Source of the DNA: CAZECR01 sp964510495
Lineage (GTDB): Bacteria > Patescibacteriota > Patescibacteriia > Magasanikbacterales > GWA2-37-8
DNA: 15,265 bases
Direction of reading: 5' to 3'
Assembly: GCA_964510495.1 (NCBI GenBank)
Contig: CAZECR010000026.1
Span: 1-15,265, forward strand
Below, one piece after another: positions 1 to 7,328 of this stretch (position 1 is the stretch's first letter; each line of letters begins with the position of its first letter). Below the pieces are notes generated by a model, which was given only the letters and a program-made list of their open reading frames with translations, did not search any database and had not been told where the DNA came from. The translations under genes and the position numbers were made by a program.

Positions 1-932
1 CAGCCCTCACCGGCGGCGACATGGATGTCAGCTTCAAGCTCCACGACTTCGGCTTCCGCGGTTCGACTTCGGTCGAATCGGCAGCCCTAGGTGGGGCAGC
101 TCACCTGACTTCGTTCCTTGGCACGGACACGATGCCTGCTCTCATGCTTCTTCGTCGTTATTACGGCGCGGACATGGCAGGTTTTTCGATTCCTGCTGCT
201 GAGCACTCGACGATTACGAGTTGGGGCAAGAATGGGGAAGCAGATGCTTTCCGCAACATGCTTTTCCAGTTCCCCAACGCTCTGGTCGCCGTCGTCTCCG
301 ACAGCTTCGACATCTTCAACGCCTGCGAAAACCTCTGGGGTACGCAGCTGAAAGATGCCGTCGAAAGCCGCAACGGAACGCTGGTGGTTCGGCCCGACTC
401 TGGCGAGCCTACCGAAGTCGTTCCTCAAGTCCTCGAAACCCTCGGCCGTCGCTTCGGTTATACCGTAAACGCTAAAGGTTTCAAGGTTCTGCCGTCCTAC
501 ATCCGCGTGATTCAGGGCGACGGTATCAAGTATGAATCGCTCGGTGACATCCTCGAAGCCGTCTATCAGGCCGGTTGGTGCACCGACAACATCGCGTTCG
601 GCTCTGGCGGCGGACTGCTCCAGAAGGTCGACCGTGACACTCTCAAGTTTGCCTGCAAGGCAAGCCAAGTCGTTGTCGCTGGTGTTGCTCGCGAGGTCTA
701 CAAGGACCCCGTGACCGACCCTGGCAAGACGAGCAAAAAAGGTCGACTGGTACTCGTCCGCGATGATGACAACTTCATCACCGTCGCCGAAGGTACCGTC
801 GATCCCGACGAAGACCGCCTCATTGTTGTCTTCGAAAACGGCGAACTTACCGCCGAATACGATCTCGCTGGCATTCGTGCCCGCATCGCCGAAAACCTCG
901 AAGTTGGCATCCGCACTTGCACGGCCGCCTAA
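1..932 (+). CDS. Nicotinamide phosphoribosyltransferase (NAMPT/NadV type), 5'-truncated by window edge
   Basis: NAMPT joins nicotinamide and PRPP to give NMN, the first step of the short NAD salvage route; it is cytosolic and usually dimeric. The frame is open through the left edge, so the start is missing. The ATG at 21 is internal: the codons before it read ALTGGD in frame. About 309 residues are visible of a family length near 490, so roughly the first 180 are absent. Numbered from the ATG at 21, family landmarks are HDFGFRG (residues 8-14), AAEHST with the active-site His at 62, RPDSG with Arg124 and Asp126 (human Arg311/Asp313), and IAFGSGGGLLQK in the phosphoribosyl-binding part. These match the human enzyme closely and distinguish it from nicotinate-specific PncB. 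The gene is GC-richer and uses more C-ending codons than the ATPase beside it. A strong terminator follows at once. Confidence 0.95.
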   Translation, partial: ALTGGDMDVSFKLHDFGFRGSTSVESAALGGAAHLTSFLGTDTMPALMLLRRYYGADMAGFSIPAAEHSTITSWGKNGEADAFRNMLFQFPNALVAVVSDSFDIFNACENLWGTQLKDAVESRNGTLVVRPDSGEPTEVVPQVLETLGRRFGYTVNAKGFKVLPSYIRVIQGDGIKYESLGDILEAVYQAGWCTDNIAFGSGGGLLQKVDRDTLKFACKASQVVVAGVAREVYKDPVTDPGKTSKKGRLVLVRDDDNFITVAEGTVDPDEDRLIVVFENGELTAEYDLAGIRARIAENLEVGIRTCTAA

Positions 933-970
933 AACCTCAAGGAATAAGCAGAACGAGGTCAAAACCAAAC

Positions 971-999
971 AGCCCTCCCTTAAACAAGGAGGGCTTTTT
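971..999 (+). terminator. Rho-independent terminator of the NAMPT gene
   Basis: AGCCCTCC (971-978) pairs perfectly with GGAGGGCT (988-995) around a 9-base loop, followed by five Ts (995-999). It lies 39 bases after the NAMPT stop codon. Confidence 0.9.
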
Positions 1000-1021
1000 C
1001 ATGGATTTTTGTGTTTTTAGG

Positions 1022-1033
1022 TAATATAAATAT
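1022..1033 (+). promoter_or_regulatory. Probable -10 box for a leaderless ATPase transcript
   Basis: TAATAT (1022-1027) lies six bases before the ATG at 1034, so transcription would start at or next to the start codon. No Shine-Dalgarno sequence is present. I see no good -35 box; the region upstream is the T-rich tail of the preceding terminator. Confidence 0.5.
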
Positions 1034-3595
1034 ATGTCCGCCAAAAAATACTATTCACTTAAACATCAAGGCCTAAGTGAAGCTAGTGCAAAAGAAGCAC
1101 TTGGGCGGATAGGTTATAACTCACTTCGATCCGCCAAACCGCCAAGCTTGCTAAGGATATTTGTCAACCAGTTTCGCAGTCCGCTTATTTATCTCTTATT
1201 GGGCGCAGGAGTTTTTATTCTTGCCTTGCAGGAATATATTGATGCCTTTTTGGTTTTTATTGTATTAATCTTTAATGCAATTATAGGTACTTTTCAGGAA
1301 GGTAAGGCGCAAAACACTCTGCTTGCCTTAAAAAAATTCACCAAAACCAACGCCACCGTTATTCGAGATGGAGTAGAAAAAATAATTGACGACTCGTTAA
1401 TTGTTCCTGGAGACTTAGTAATACTTAGAGAAGGAGAAAAAGTTCCTGCAGATTTACAAATATTACAGTCCACCAATCTCAAAATCGACGAATCAGCCTT
1501 GACTGGAGAATCTGTACCTGTGCACAAAAACCCTATCGCAACTTCTGATCAGGCTTACAAAGGGACAGTAGTTGTCGCAGGATTTGGTATTGGATTGGTC
1601 CTAAAAACAGGTATGGATACAAAAATTGGTCAAATTTCGGCTGAAATTGTGGACGTAAATGTTGATTTGCCAATCAAAAAAGAACTTAACAAAATTTCAA
1701 AAATCATAATTATAACTTCAGGAATTCTTTCACTTTTTATTGTCCTTTTAGGTCTAATTGAAGGGTATTCGTTAGAGCTTATGGTTCGTACAGTTATTTC
1801 GCTTGGGGTATCTGTTATTCCAGAAGGATTGCCTGTTGTTTTAACTTTAGTGTTAGCCCTAGGTGTTTGGCGGATGGGCAAAAAAAACGCCCTAATCAAA
1901 AAACTTCAAGCTGTTGAAGTTTTGGGTCAGGCTTCGGTTATTGTCGTTGATAAAACCGGCACAATTACCAAAAACGAGTTATGTGTAACCAGTTTATTTT
2001 TACCTAGTGAGTTTATTAGGGTGTCAGGCACAGGTTATAGTCCAGACGGCCGTTTGGGTTATCAAAAAACCAGCCAAAAAACTATTCTCACTTCGGCGAT
2101 AGTCGCATACGCCTCAGCCACTGCAAAAGTTTATAGAGATTCTCAAGGTAACTATTTAGTTTCTGGTGATCCAACTGAGGCTGCTCTAGGAATTTATGCA
2201 GAAAAAGCTTCCCGTCAGCTCGGCATTGATCTAGAAGAAGAGGTACAGATTATTGAAGACAGACCTTTTGACTATCAGGAAAAATATCATGCAGTTTTAG
2301 TCAGACAAAGAAGTACCCATTTGTTATGTGTTTCCGGCGCACCAGAAAAAATCATTGAACTAAGCAAACTATCCCAAAAAGACAAGCAGAAATACCATCA
2401 GGCGGTCGAAAATCTCTCGTCAAGGGGGCTAAGAGTTGTGGCATTTGGTTTTAAAAATAACCAAAAAACCTTACCGGCAAAAATTACAGAGCTTACATTC
2501 GGCGGTTTCTTTGGCATTCAGGATAATCTTCAAATCGGCGTCCGTGAGTCGGTTGGCAAGGTCAAGTCAGCTGGCATTAGAGTTGTCATGGCAACAGGTG
2601 ATCACTTGGCAACAGCACTTTCAATTGCACGAGATGCAGGAATCTACACCGAAGGTGATAAATATATCACTGGTCGTGAGTTGCAAGCTCTAAGTGATGA
2701 GGAGTTTAAAAAAGTAATTCAGACTATTAGCGTTTTCGCTCGCGTTACACCAGAAGATAAGATTAGAGTGATTAACACCCTCAAATCTCTCGGCGAAATA
2801 GTGGCAATGACTGGTGATGGTGTTAATGATGCTCCATCACTAACCGCTGCCAATTTAGGGATTGCGATGGGCAAAATCGGTACCGAAGTCGCCAAAGAAG
2901 CCTCGTCGATTATTTTATTGGATGATAATTTTGCCAGTATTGTTTCTGCCATTGAAGAAGGCCGAATAATCTTTCAAAAAATCAAAAATATTATTCTCTA
3001 TCTTTTTTCAACCAGCGCAGGTGAAGTTCTAGTGATTATGGGGGCTATGATATTGGGTCTAGGAATTCCACTTAAACCATCACAAATTATCTGGATGAAC
3101 TTTGTCACAGATGTTTTTATAGTAATAGCTCTTGCGTTCGAAACTCGTGAGCGCAGTCTTCTTACTCGCAAATGGTCAGTTAGTCAGCACAAAATGCTGG
3201 ATTCAACAATGCTAATGCGCATTCTCGTTATGGGTATTGTCATAATGATAGGCTCACTTATTCTATACCGCGAGTTTTACATCACCGATCCAGTCAAAGC
3301 CTCAACGATTGCACTAACAGTACTCGCGGTATTCCAGTGGGTTAACGCGTTCAATGTTCGTTCAGAAACAAGTTCAGCTTTTCGTTCCAGTTTATCCTCA
3401 CTTAAATATCTAATTGGGGCAATTGTTTTTGTATCAATACTTCAAGCTTTTGTAATTTATAATCCTGTCCTTCAAAAAGTATTTGGCACGACCGCACTTA
3501 ATACCAAAGACATTCTCATAATTATATTAATGAGCTTCTCGGTCATTATTATTGAAGAACTGCGAAAACTAATCTATAGACTACTTAAGGTTTAA
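1034..3595 (+). CDS. P2-type cation-transporting ATPase (Ca2+-ATPase-like)
   Basis: Membrane pump (853 aa) that couples ATP hydrolysis to cation export. It has the P2 layout: a short N-terminal cation-ATPase domain, two membrane segments (about 50-90), an actuator domain with TGES (157-160), segments with PEGLPV (263-268), the phosphorylation motif DKTGT (Asp306), TGD (521-523), TGDGVNDAP (593-601), and six C-terminal membrane segments. Aligned by motif to SERCA, the site II residues Glu309, Asn796 and Asp800 are kept (Glu264, Asn689, Asp693), as is Glu771 (Glu664). SERCA Asn768 is replaced by Ser661, so only one Ca2+ site may be complete. The nucleotide-binding KGAPE motif reads SGAPE: Ser434 replaces the usual Lys. 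The true ion is uncertain (Ca2+, Mn2+ or a monovalent ion). The composition is AT-rich and the start looks leaderless. Its 3' end overlaps the convergent gene by 11 bases, with no terminator visible. Confidence 0.93.
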   Translation: MSAKKYYSLKHQGLSEASAKEALGRIGYNSLRSAKPPSLLRIFVNQFRSPLIYLLLGAGVFILALQEYIDAFLVFIVLIFNAIIGTFQEGKAQNTLLALKKFTKTNATVIRDGVEKIIDDSLIVPGDLVILREGEKVPADLQILQSTNLKIDESALTGESVPVHKNPIATSDQAYKGTVVVAGFGIGLVLKTGMDTKIGQISAEIVDVNVDLPIKKELNKISKIIIITSGILSLFIVLLGLIEGYSLELMVRTVISLGVSVIPEGLPVVLTLVLALGVWRMGKKNALIKKLQAVEVLGQASVIVVDKTGTITKNELCVTSLFLPSEFIRVSGTGYSPDGRLGYQKTSQKTILTSAIVAYASATAKVYRDSQGNYLVSGDPTEAALGIYAEKASRQLGIDLEEEVQIIEDRPFDYQEKYHAVLVRQRSTHLLCVSGAPEKIIELSKLSQKDKQKYHQAVENLSSRGLRVVAFGFKNNQKTLPAKITELTFGGFFGIQDNLQIGVRESVGKVKSAGIRVVMATGDHLATALSIARDAGIYTEGDKYITGRELQALSDEEFKKVIQTISVFARVTPEDKIRVINTLKSLGEIVAMTGDGVNDAPSLTAANLGIAMGKIGTEVAKEASSIILLDDNFASIVSAIEEGRIIFQKIKNIILYLFSTSAGEVLVIMGAMILGLGIPLKPSQIIWMNFVTDVFIVIALAFETRERSLLTRKWSVSQHKMLDSTMLMRILVMGIVIMIGSLILYREFYITDPVKASTIALTVLAVFQWVNAFNVRSETSSAFRSSLSSLKYLIGAIVFVSILQAFVIYNPVLQKVFGTTALNTKDILIIILMSFSVIIIEELRKLIYRLLKV

Positions 3596-4142
3596 CAAAC
3601 CCAGAGGCTGTAACAAGAAGCACTATTCCAATCAAGTTAAGTCCGAACGAAATAATCACAAACTGATAAGTTTTTAGCTTTGACAACCCGAGCAAACTTA
3701 CTCCGAGTTCATCTGGTAGAGGAGAGGCAATAATGGCCGCGCCAGCAACAGGAAATGTCCACGAAAAATACTTTGTATTCATGACTCTATTAACATGTCC
3801 ACCGCCTAGGGTTTTATAAATTGGAGCAATTTCTTTAATTAACCCGTCTTTTACGAATCTAAATATCACCAAATCTCCAATTACACTCCCAAGACTGGCA
3901 ATAAACGCCAATTCAAGTACATTCAAGGACTCTGCCAGCACCAAAAGAATCACAAATCCTGTTGCAACAGTAAAAGTAGATACAAACAAAAAGCCTGCAA
4001 AAAACGCTCCAAAATACCCCCAACCCCCAAGGTGTAATAGTAATGTATGGAAATCTTCAAGCTTCGTAACCCACAAGGCGAACATTATCGATAGAATAAA
4101 CATCGTAATGTTTTTGTACCTCCATCTTGCCCATATACCCAT
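3585..4142 (-). CDS. Small multi-pass membrane protein, possibly DedA/VTT-like
   Basis: An integral membrane protein of 185 residues with four or five hydrophobic segments: about 12-30, 43-70, 75-95, a re-entrant-looking stretch near 128-150, and 160-180. The segment ASPLPDELGVSLLGLSK resembles the proline- and charge-containing loops of small SNARE-associated/DedA-like (VTT) proteins and the CPR 'membrane protein' families, but I cannot assign it firmly. The ATG at 4142 lies six bases after a TATACT box, so the transcript is probably leaderless. It is transcribed against the ATPase, and the two stop regions overlap by 11 bases (3585-3595). A functional link to the ATPase is possible but not shown. 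Confidence 0.75.
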   Translation of the reverse strand: MGIWARWRYKNITMFILSIMFALWVTKLEDFHTLLLHLGGWGYFGAFFAGFLFVSTFTVATGFVILLVLAESLNVLELAFIASLGSVIGDLVIFRFVKDGLIKEIAPIYKTLGGGHVNRVMNTKYFSWTFPVAGAAIIASPLPDELGVSLLGLSKLKTYQFVIISFGLNLIGIVLLVTASGFVKP

Positions 4143-4148
4143 AATTTG

Positions 4149-4154
4149 AGTATA
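4149..4154 (-). promoter_or_regulatory. -10 box (TATACT) for the membrane protein gene
   Basis: Read on the minus strand, TATACT is followed by six bases and then the ATG at 4142, predicting a leaderless mRNA. No convincing -35 box is seen at 16-18 bases spacing. Confidence 0.45.
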
Positions 4155-4201
4155 GCAAAGGAAAATTTACTTATTTCTTATTGTCAAAAATTGAAAATTT
4201 T

Positions 4202-4561
4202 TTATCCTAATCTCGCAGCTACGTCTTCAAAACCCATATTTATTGCATAATCTCGTGCGTCAGCCATATTTTCTGATGCCGCATCTTCCATTCCTGCTTC
4301 TCTAAGTACATCAGATGTAGCAACAATTAGTCCAATTTGAGCTCGTTCTCTACTGCCTTGGTCGAGTGCGTCAATTGCTTCACTGGACAAATCCTGAAAC
4401 TGACCTAATAATTCTCCAAACCTTTCACTTCCCGCTTCCAAACCTTTTATTTCATCAATAACCGCTTGCATCTCAGGCGTAATTGCTACACCTAATTCAG
4501 CCGCAATTGTTCTGTAATCAACTCTTTCAACTGGTTGTGGTGCTCGTTCTGCTTGATCCAT
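4202..4561 (-). CDS. Small helical protein of unknown function
   Basis: I do not recognise this protein. From the ATG at 4561 it has 119 residues; a GTG start at 4579 would add six but falls inside the likely promoter. It is acidic, alanine- and glutamate-rich, without Cys, membrane segment or signal peptide. It looks largely alpha-helical, with stretches such as EMQAVIDEIKGLEAGSERF and EAIDALDQGSRERAQIGLI that could form amphipathic helices or a small helical bundle. It stands alone between the membrane protein and the purC terminator and has its own promoter. The protein-like composition and the matching promoter support a real gene. Confidence 0.65.
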   Translation of the reverse strand: MDQAERAPQPVERVDYRTIAAELGVAITPEMQAVIDEIKGLEAGSERFGELLGQFQDLSSEAIDALDQGSRERAQIGLIVATSDVLREAGMEDAASENMADARDYAINMGFEDVAARLG

Positions 4562-4570
4562 ATAACCTAT

Positions 4571-4600
4571 ATTGTACACCTATATCCAAAAAGTTAACAA
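4571..4600 (-). promoter_or_regulatory. Promoter of the small helical protein gene
   Basis: On the minus strand TTGTTA (4595-4600) and TACAAT (4571-4576) are separated by 18 bases. The predicted start of transcription is two or three bases before the ATG at 4561. The -35 box abuts the U-run of the purC terminator, so the two elements are packed end to end. Confidence 0.6.
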
Positions 4601-4630
4601 AAAAAAGCCCCCACATGGTTAGTGGAGGCT
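4598..4630 (-). terminator. Rho-independent terminator of the purC operon
   Basis: On the minus strand AGCCTCCAC (4622-4630) pairs with GTGGGGGCT (4606-4614), with one G-U pair, around a 7-base loop. A run of eight Ts follows. It lies about 30 bases after the purC stop. Confidence 0.88.
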
Positions 4631-4660
4631 GTTGGGGTTGGGATGAGGCAAAGCAGGTTT

Positions 4661-5665
4661 TTAATCTGCAAAATTCATCCATTCAGCTTGATACTGCCTC
4701 AAGTTTGTTCCTGTCAGCAGTTCGAATATCCGCAAGTAGCGGTCTGTTGTTTCGGAGAGCACGTCTTCAGGCACTACCAGAGTGCTACCGACGAAGTCGA
4801 GGTGGTCAGGATTCTCGGGATCGAGATTGTTGATGCCAGTGACCCCGAATGGGGTTTCTACTGATCGCCCCCAGACCCTGACGGGCTCCTTGTCGTAGAA
4901 AATCGGATCGCGACCAGCCTTGATGGCTTTTTCATAGTCGGCGACCGTTGTGAACCTCGAAGAATCAGGTGTGAAGGTTTCGTCACCGATCACCCCATCG
5001 TGGTTCGCTTCCAGCTTGGTGTCGAGGATCAGTATTCCTCGCTCCAAAGCATGTTGGTAAGCCAGTCCATAGGCTGATCGCAGCCGGTGAACCGAGCTTT
5101 GGATGCCGGGCGGGCTGTTGCGGACGTAGTCGAAAACAGTGATGTTCTCGTCGTGTCCCGTCTTGGCCTTAGTTGACGGCGTGAAAGCAGGGTAGTCCAG
5201 CTTTTGCCATTTGGTCAGCCCAGCTGGCATTCGTTCGCCGGCGATCGTGCCTTTCTTCTCGTACTCCTTCCAAACCGATCCGCCGATATGATGTCGGAAA
5301 ATCAGCTCGAAGTCCTGCATCAGCAGTCTTCTGACAATCAGAGTTCTGTTGTTGCCGATGCCGTACATCGGACGAACAAGATGGTGGTCGTAACCAGCCA
5401 GAACCGTAGTCAGCCAGAAGTGGGTGAGGGCCGTGAGTACTGCTCCTTTGTGCATGACCAAAGTTGGAAGCACGAAGTCAAAAATACTCAGCCTGTCCGT
5501 TGCCACGACATACAGCTGATCCGGAAAATCTGGATGTCTGTAGGTATCGCGCACCTTGCCATGATGAGTGAGTTTGTAGCCACTGGCCTCAAACTCCTTC
5601 CTCATTGACATTGTGCCTTCTGCGTTTAGCGGTCCCTTGGCCGCATTTATTGGGATGTGAACCAT
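4661..5665 (-). CDS. purC: Phosphoribosylaminoimidazole-succinocarboxamide (SAICAR) synthase
   Basis: PurC ligates CAIR and aspartate with ATP to give SAICAR in de novo purine synthesis; it is cytosolic. The 334-residue protein carries the family hallmarks: the ATP-binding GKVRDTY near residues 37-43, VATDRLSIFDFVLP near 53-66, and the SAICAR signature ILDTKLEA followed by GVIGDETFTPDSSRF near 208-232. Its length is like the longer PurC forms (about 290-310) plus a short N-terminal extension. The ATG at 5665 is preceded by GGAGAGACAGGAAAG, a purine-rich Shine-Dalgarno region. It follows the unknown gene 5691-6212 by 25 bases in the same orientation and ends at a strong terminator, so the two form an operon. 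No other pur genes are visible here. Codon use is C-ending and GC-rich, like NAMPT and unlike the ATPase. Confidence 0.95.
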   Translation of the reverse strand: MVHIPINAAKGPLNAEGTMSMRKEFEASGYKLTHHGKVRDTYRHPDFPDQLYVVATDRLSIFDFVLPTLVMHKGAVLTALTHFWLTTVLAGYDHHLVRPMYGIGNNRTLIVRRLLMQDFELIFRHHIGGSVWKEYEKKGTIAGERMPAGLTKWQKLDYPAFTPSTKAKTGHDENITVFDYVRNSPPGIQSSVHRLRSAYGLAYQHALERGILILDTKLEANHDGVIGDETFTPDSSRFTTVADYEKAIKAGRDPIFYDKEPVRVWGRSVETPFGVTGINNLDPENPDHLDFVGSTLVVPEDVLSETTDRYLRIFELLTGTNLRQYQAEWMNFAD

Positions 5666-5690
5666 CTTTCCTGTCTCTCCCTTTTGAAAT

Positions 5691-6212
5691 TTAGGCCATC
5701 AAGACGTGCTTTCGCATCAGTTCAGCGAACATCCTCAAACCCTCTGGCGAGTCGATGTGGTACAGCTGTACCACCGGCATGCCCTGAGTCGGGTCCTTGA
5801 CGAGAATCGCCTTCGGGTTCTTCTTGACGATGTCGTTAATCTCCTCCTGAGGCTGAATTTGGACTAAAAGCTTGCCGGTTGGTCCGACGTAGTGAGCCCA
5901 CAGTTCTGATGGTCGGCAGCCAGCATCTCCGCCAGCTCGAACTTCCTCTCGGCCGATTCGACCGAAGTTGTTGTATAGTTCGTTTGCCACATCAAGTGGC
6001 ACGTTACCCCTGACTCTCCAGTAGTGCCAAGCGCGCGTAAAAACAAACGCGACGTCGGCTCTTCTGAGTCCTAGTCCGATTATGTTCGTGCGAACTTCAC
6101 CTTCAAGGTTGGTAGGCAGTTCAAGAGTTTGGACACCTGCAGCAGTTAGCTCGGCTTCGACAGTTTCGTCAGCGCCAGCAACTTCTGCCAAGTTGGGGAA
6201 CTTATAGGTCAC
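5691..6212 (-). CDS. Conserved-looking protein of unknown function, first gene of the purC operon
   Basis: I do not recognise a family. The product has 173 residues, is soluble, and mixes alpha and beta segments. Landmarks are LGLRRADVAFVFTRAWHYW near 47-65, rich in aromatic residues and Arg, a glycine stretch GRIGREEVRAGGDAG near 84-98, and a C-terminal part with VQLYHIDSPEGLRMFAELM. The GTG start at 6212 is chosen because AAAGGAG lies ten bases upstream. It is co-transcribed with purC (25-base gap), which could hint at a nucleotide-related role, but nothing in the sequence proves this. Composition matches purC. Confidence 0.75.
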   Translation of the reverse strand: MTYKFPNLAEVAGADETVEAELTAAGVQTLELPTNLEGEVRTNIIGLGLRRADVAFVFTRAWHYWRVRGNVPLDVANELYNNFGRIGREEVRAGGDAGCRPSELWAHYVGPTGKLLVQIQPQEEINDIVKKNPKAILVKDPTQGMPVVQLYHIDSPEGLRMFAELMRKHVLMA

Positions 6213-6250
6213 GGAATTATTTCTCCTTTAAGGTGCTCTTTCTAGCGGCG

Positions 6251-6279
6251 ATTATACTCGTGATTATTGGTAATTACAA
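6251..6279 (-). promoter_or_regulatory. Promoter of the unknown gene-purC operon
   Basis: On the minus strand TTGTAA (6274-6279) and TATAAT (6251-6256) are separated by 17 bases, followed by a leader of about 30 bases with AAAGGAG before the GTG at 6212. Confidence 0.75.
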
Positions 6280-6302
6280 ACATTATATATATATACTATA
6301 GG

Positions 6303-6331
6303 TTGTAAAACAGTCACAAAAGTGGTATTAT
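6303..6331 (+). promoter_or_regulatory. Promoter of the 6403 gene, divergent from the purC operon
   Basis: TTGTAA (6303-6308) and TATTAT (6326-6331) are separated by 17 bases. This predicts a leader of about 65 bases before the ATG at 6403. The leader holds only a weak hairpin (GCC...GGGC near 6367-6379) and no strong Shine-Dalgarno sequence. Confidence 0.55.
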
Positions 6332-6402
6332 CAATACTTGCCAGCGATATGCTGAGTAATTGCTTTGCCTGATATGGGCAAAAGTTAGGACTTTCAAAAC
6401 CA

Positions 6403-6855
6403 ATGGAAACTAATCGTGATTTGGACGGTCTCGACAGCTTCTCACGTTCGCGTGCATTAGCTCTGGCCAACGCCGTCAGCGCACTCAAATTCCTCGGTGA
6501 GCGTATGCCTCTTGAAAGGCTCAAGTTCATCGGCGGTATCGGTAATCATCAGGATGATCGCGACTATCGCCACCAGATGATCTTCGAAATCGGCTTCTGG
6601 CCGAATTATCCCGTCAAGGCTCGAAGCGTCGAAACCTTGGTCGCAACCCTAGTCATCACCTGTGCCGACAAATCTCACATGCTCAAGTCCGATGGGGAAA
6701 GCATCAGCCATCCTTGGGATGGCGACCACCATGTCACCCTAAGCACTCGGTTCAGTGAAGAACGAGAAAGGCACGTTGTTCTCGACTGTGCTGGTCGCGG
6801 TGCAGGTCATCCCCACTACTGGACCAAACAGGAGGACGAGCTTCGCGATATCTAA
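6403..6855 (+). CDS. Protein of unknown function (150 aa)
   Basis: I do not recognise this protein. It is soluble and rich in His, Arg and Asp. The N-terminal third is helical (RSRALALANAVSALKFLGERM). The middle contains GNHQDDRDYRHQM and FEIGFWPNYPVKARSVETL, and the C-terminal part looks beta-rich with DGDHHVTLSTRF and VVLDCAGRGAGH. Clustered His and Asp residues could bind metal, but no known motif is clear. It has its own promoter and terminator and the same GC-rich, C-ending codon style as purC, which supports a real host gene. The ATG at 6403 is the first in frame; ribosome-binding support is weak. Confidence 0.7.
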   Translation: METNRDLDGLDSFSRSRALALANAVSALKFLGERMPLERLKFIGGIGNHQDDRDYRHQMIFEIGFWPNYPVKARSVETLVATLVITCADKSHMLKSDGESISHPWDGDHHVTLSTRFSEERERHVVLDCAGRGAGHPHYWTKQEDELRDI

Positions 6856-6877
6856 TCGCAACCAAGTCCACACTTCC

Positions 6878-6916
6878 GCCCCGTTTCGCACTCACATGCG
6901 TTGCGGGGCTTTTTTA
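6878..6916 (+). terminator. Rho-independent terminator after the 6403 gene
   Basis: GCCCCG (6878-6883) pairs with CGGGGC (6904-6909) around a 20-base loop containing further short pairings (GCA...TGC), followed by six Ts. Confidence 0.85.
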
Positions 6917-6941
6917 TTTCAAAATATTACACAAATTTTTC

Positions 6942-6991
6942 TTGAGATTATTAATCCTATAGTATATAATCAGCAAAAGTTCTTTAAGGAG
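6942..6991 (+). promoter_or_regulatory. Promoter and ribosome-binding site of the 7002 gene
   Basis: TTGAGA (6942-6947) and TATAAT (6965-6970) are 17 bases apart, a near-consensus sigma-70 promoter. AAGGAG (6986-6991) lies ten bases before the ATG at 7002. Confidence 0.85.
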
Positions 6992-7001
6992 ATACAATCG
7001 G

Positions 7002-7214
7002 ATGTTTCAGATCAAGATTTTCGACATCGACGCGGCGAACCCAAGTAATTACGAAGCCGACATAAACAAGTGGCTGGCCGAACTAGGTGAGGATGTGGAA
7101 CTGGTCGAAACAAAGTACACCCCTTACACTTGGCGCAATCAAGAAGATGAAAAGGAAACATACATTATGACCTCATTCATCGTTCGGACCAAGCCACCTG
7201 TCGCAGACCCTTGA
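7002..7214 (+). CDS. Small protein of unknown function (70 aa), Cse60-like in layout
   Basis: A 70-residue acidic protein. The layout (short beta strand FQIKIFDI, a helix with INKWLAEL, then VELVETKYTPY and a final strand TYIMTSFIVRT) resembles small alpha/beta proteins that start with a strand-helix unit, such as the sporulation protein Cse60 family, but this is only a visual likeness. It has a strong promoter, a Shine-Dalgarno site and a terminator of its own, so it is probably a real, well expressed single-gene unit. It is the only host gene here ending in TGA. Confidence 0.75.
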   Translation: MFQIKIFDIDAANPSNYEADINKWLAELGEDVELVETKYTPYTWRNQEDEKETYIMTSFIVRTKPPVADP

Positions 7215-7235
7215 TTATCTCAGGGTTGTCGAACC

Positions 7236-7274
7236 GCCCCGCTTTCCATTCATTTGTGAGACGGGGCTTTTTTT
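7236..7274 (+). terminator. Rho-independent terminator after the 7002 gene
   Basis: GCCCCG (7236-7241) pairs with CGGGGC (7262-7267), followed by seven Ts (7268-7274). It is similar in stem and layout to the terminator at 6878-6916. Confidence 0.88.
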
Positions 7275-7279
7275 CATAC

Positions 7280-7309
7280 AAAAAAGCCGCCTAATTGATT
7301 TAAGCGGCT
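7280..7309 (-). terminator. Rho-independent terminator of the 7329-7565 gene
   Basis: On the minus strand AGCCGC (7304-7309) pairs with GCGGCT (7285-7290), followed by six Ts. It lies back to back with the plus-strand terminator ending at 7274. Confidence 0.85.
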
Positions 7310-7328
7310 AAGGAATTGTTGTGCAAAC

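Noticed and set aside
87..968. Long open frame on the minus strand opposite NAMPT
   Set aside because: It mirrors the codon bias of the clearly conserved NAMPT frame on the plus strand; no ribosome-binding site or family resemblance.
5204..5608. Open frame on the plus strand opposite purC
   Set aside because: purC is unambiguous in this stretch; the opposite frame has no initiation signal and no recognisable product.
6878..7274. The two similar GCCCCG...CGGGGC terminators as a duplicated or mobile repeat
   Set aside because: Only the short stem and T-run are shared and the loops differ; ordinary terminators of adjacent genes.
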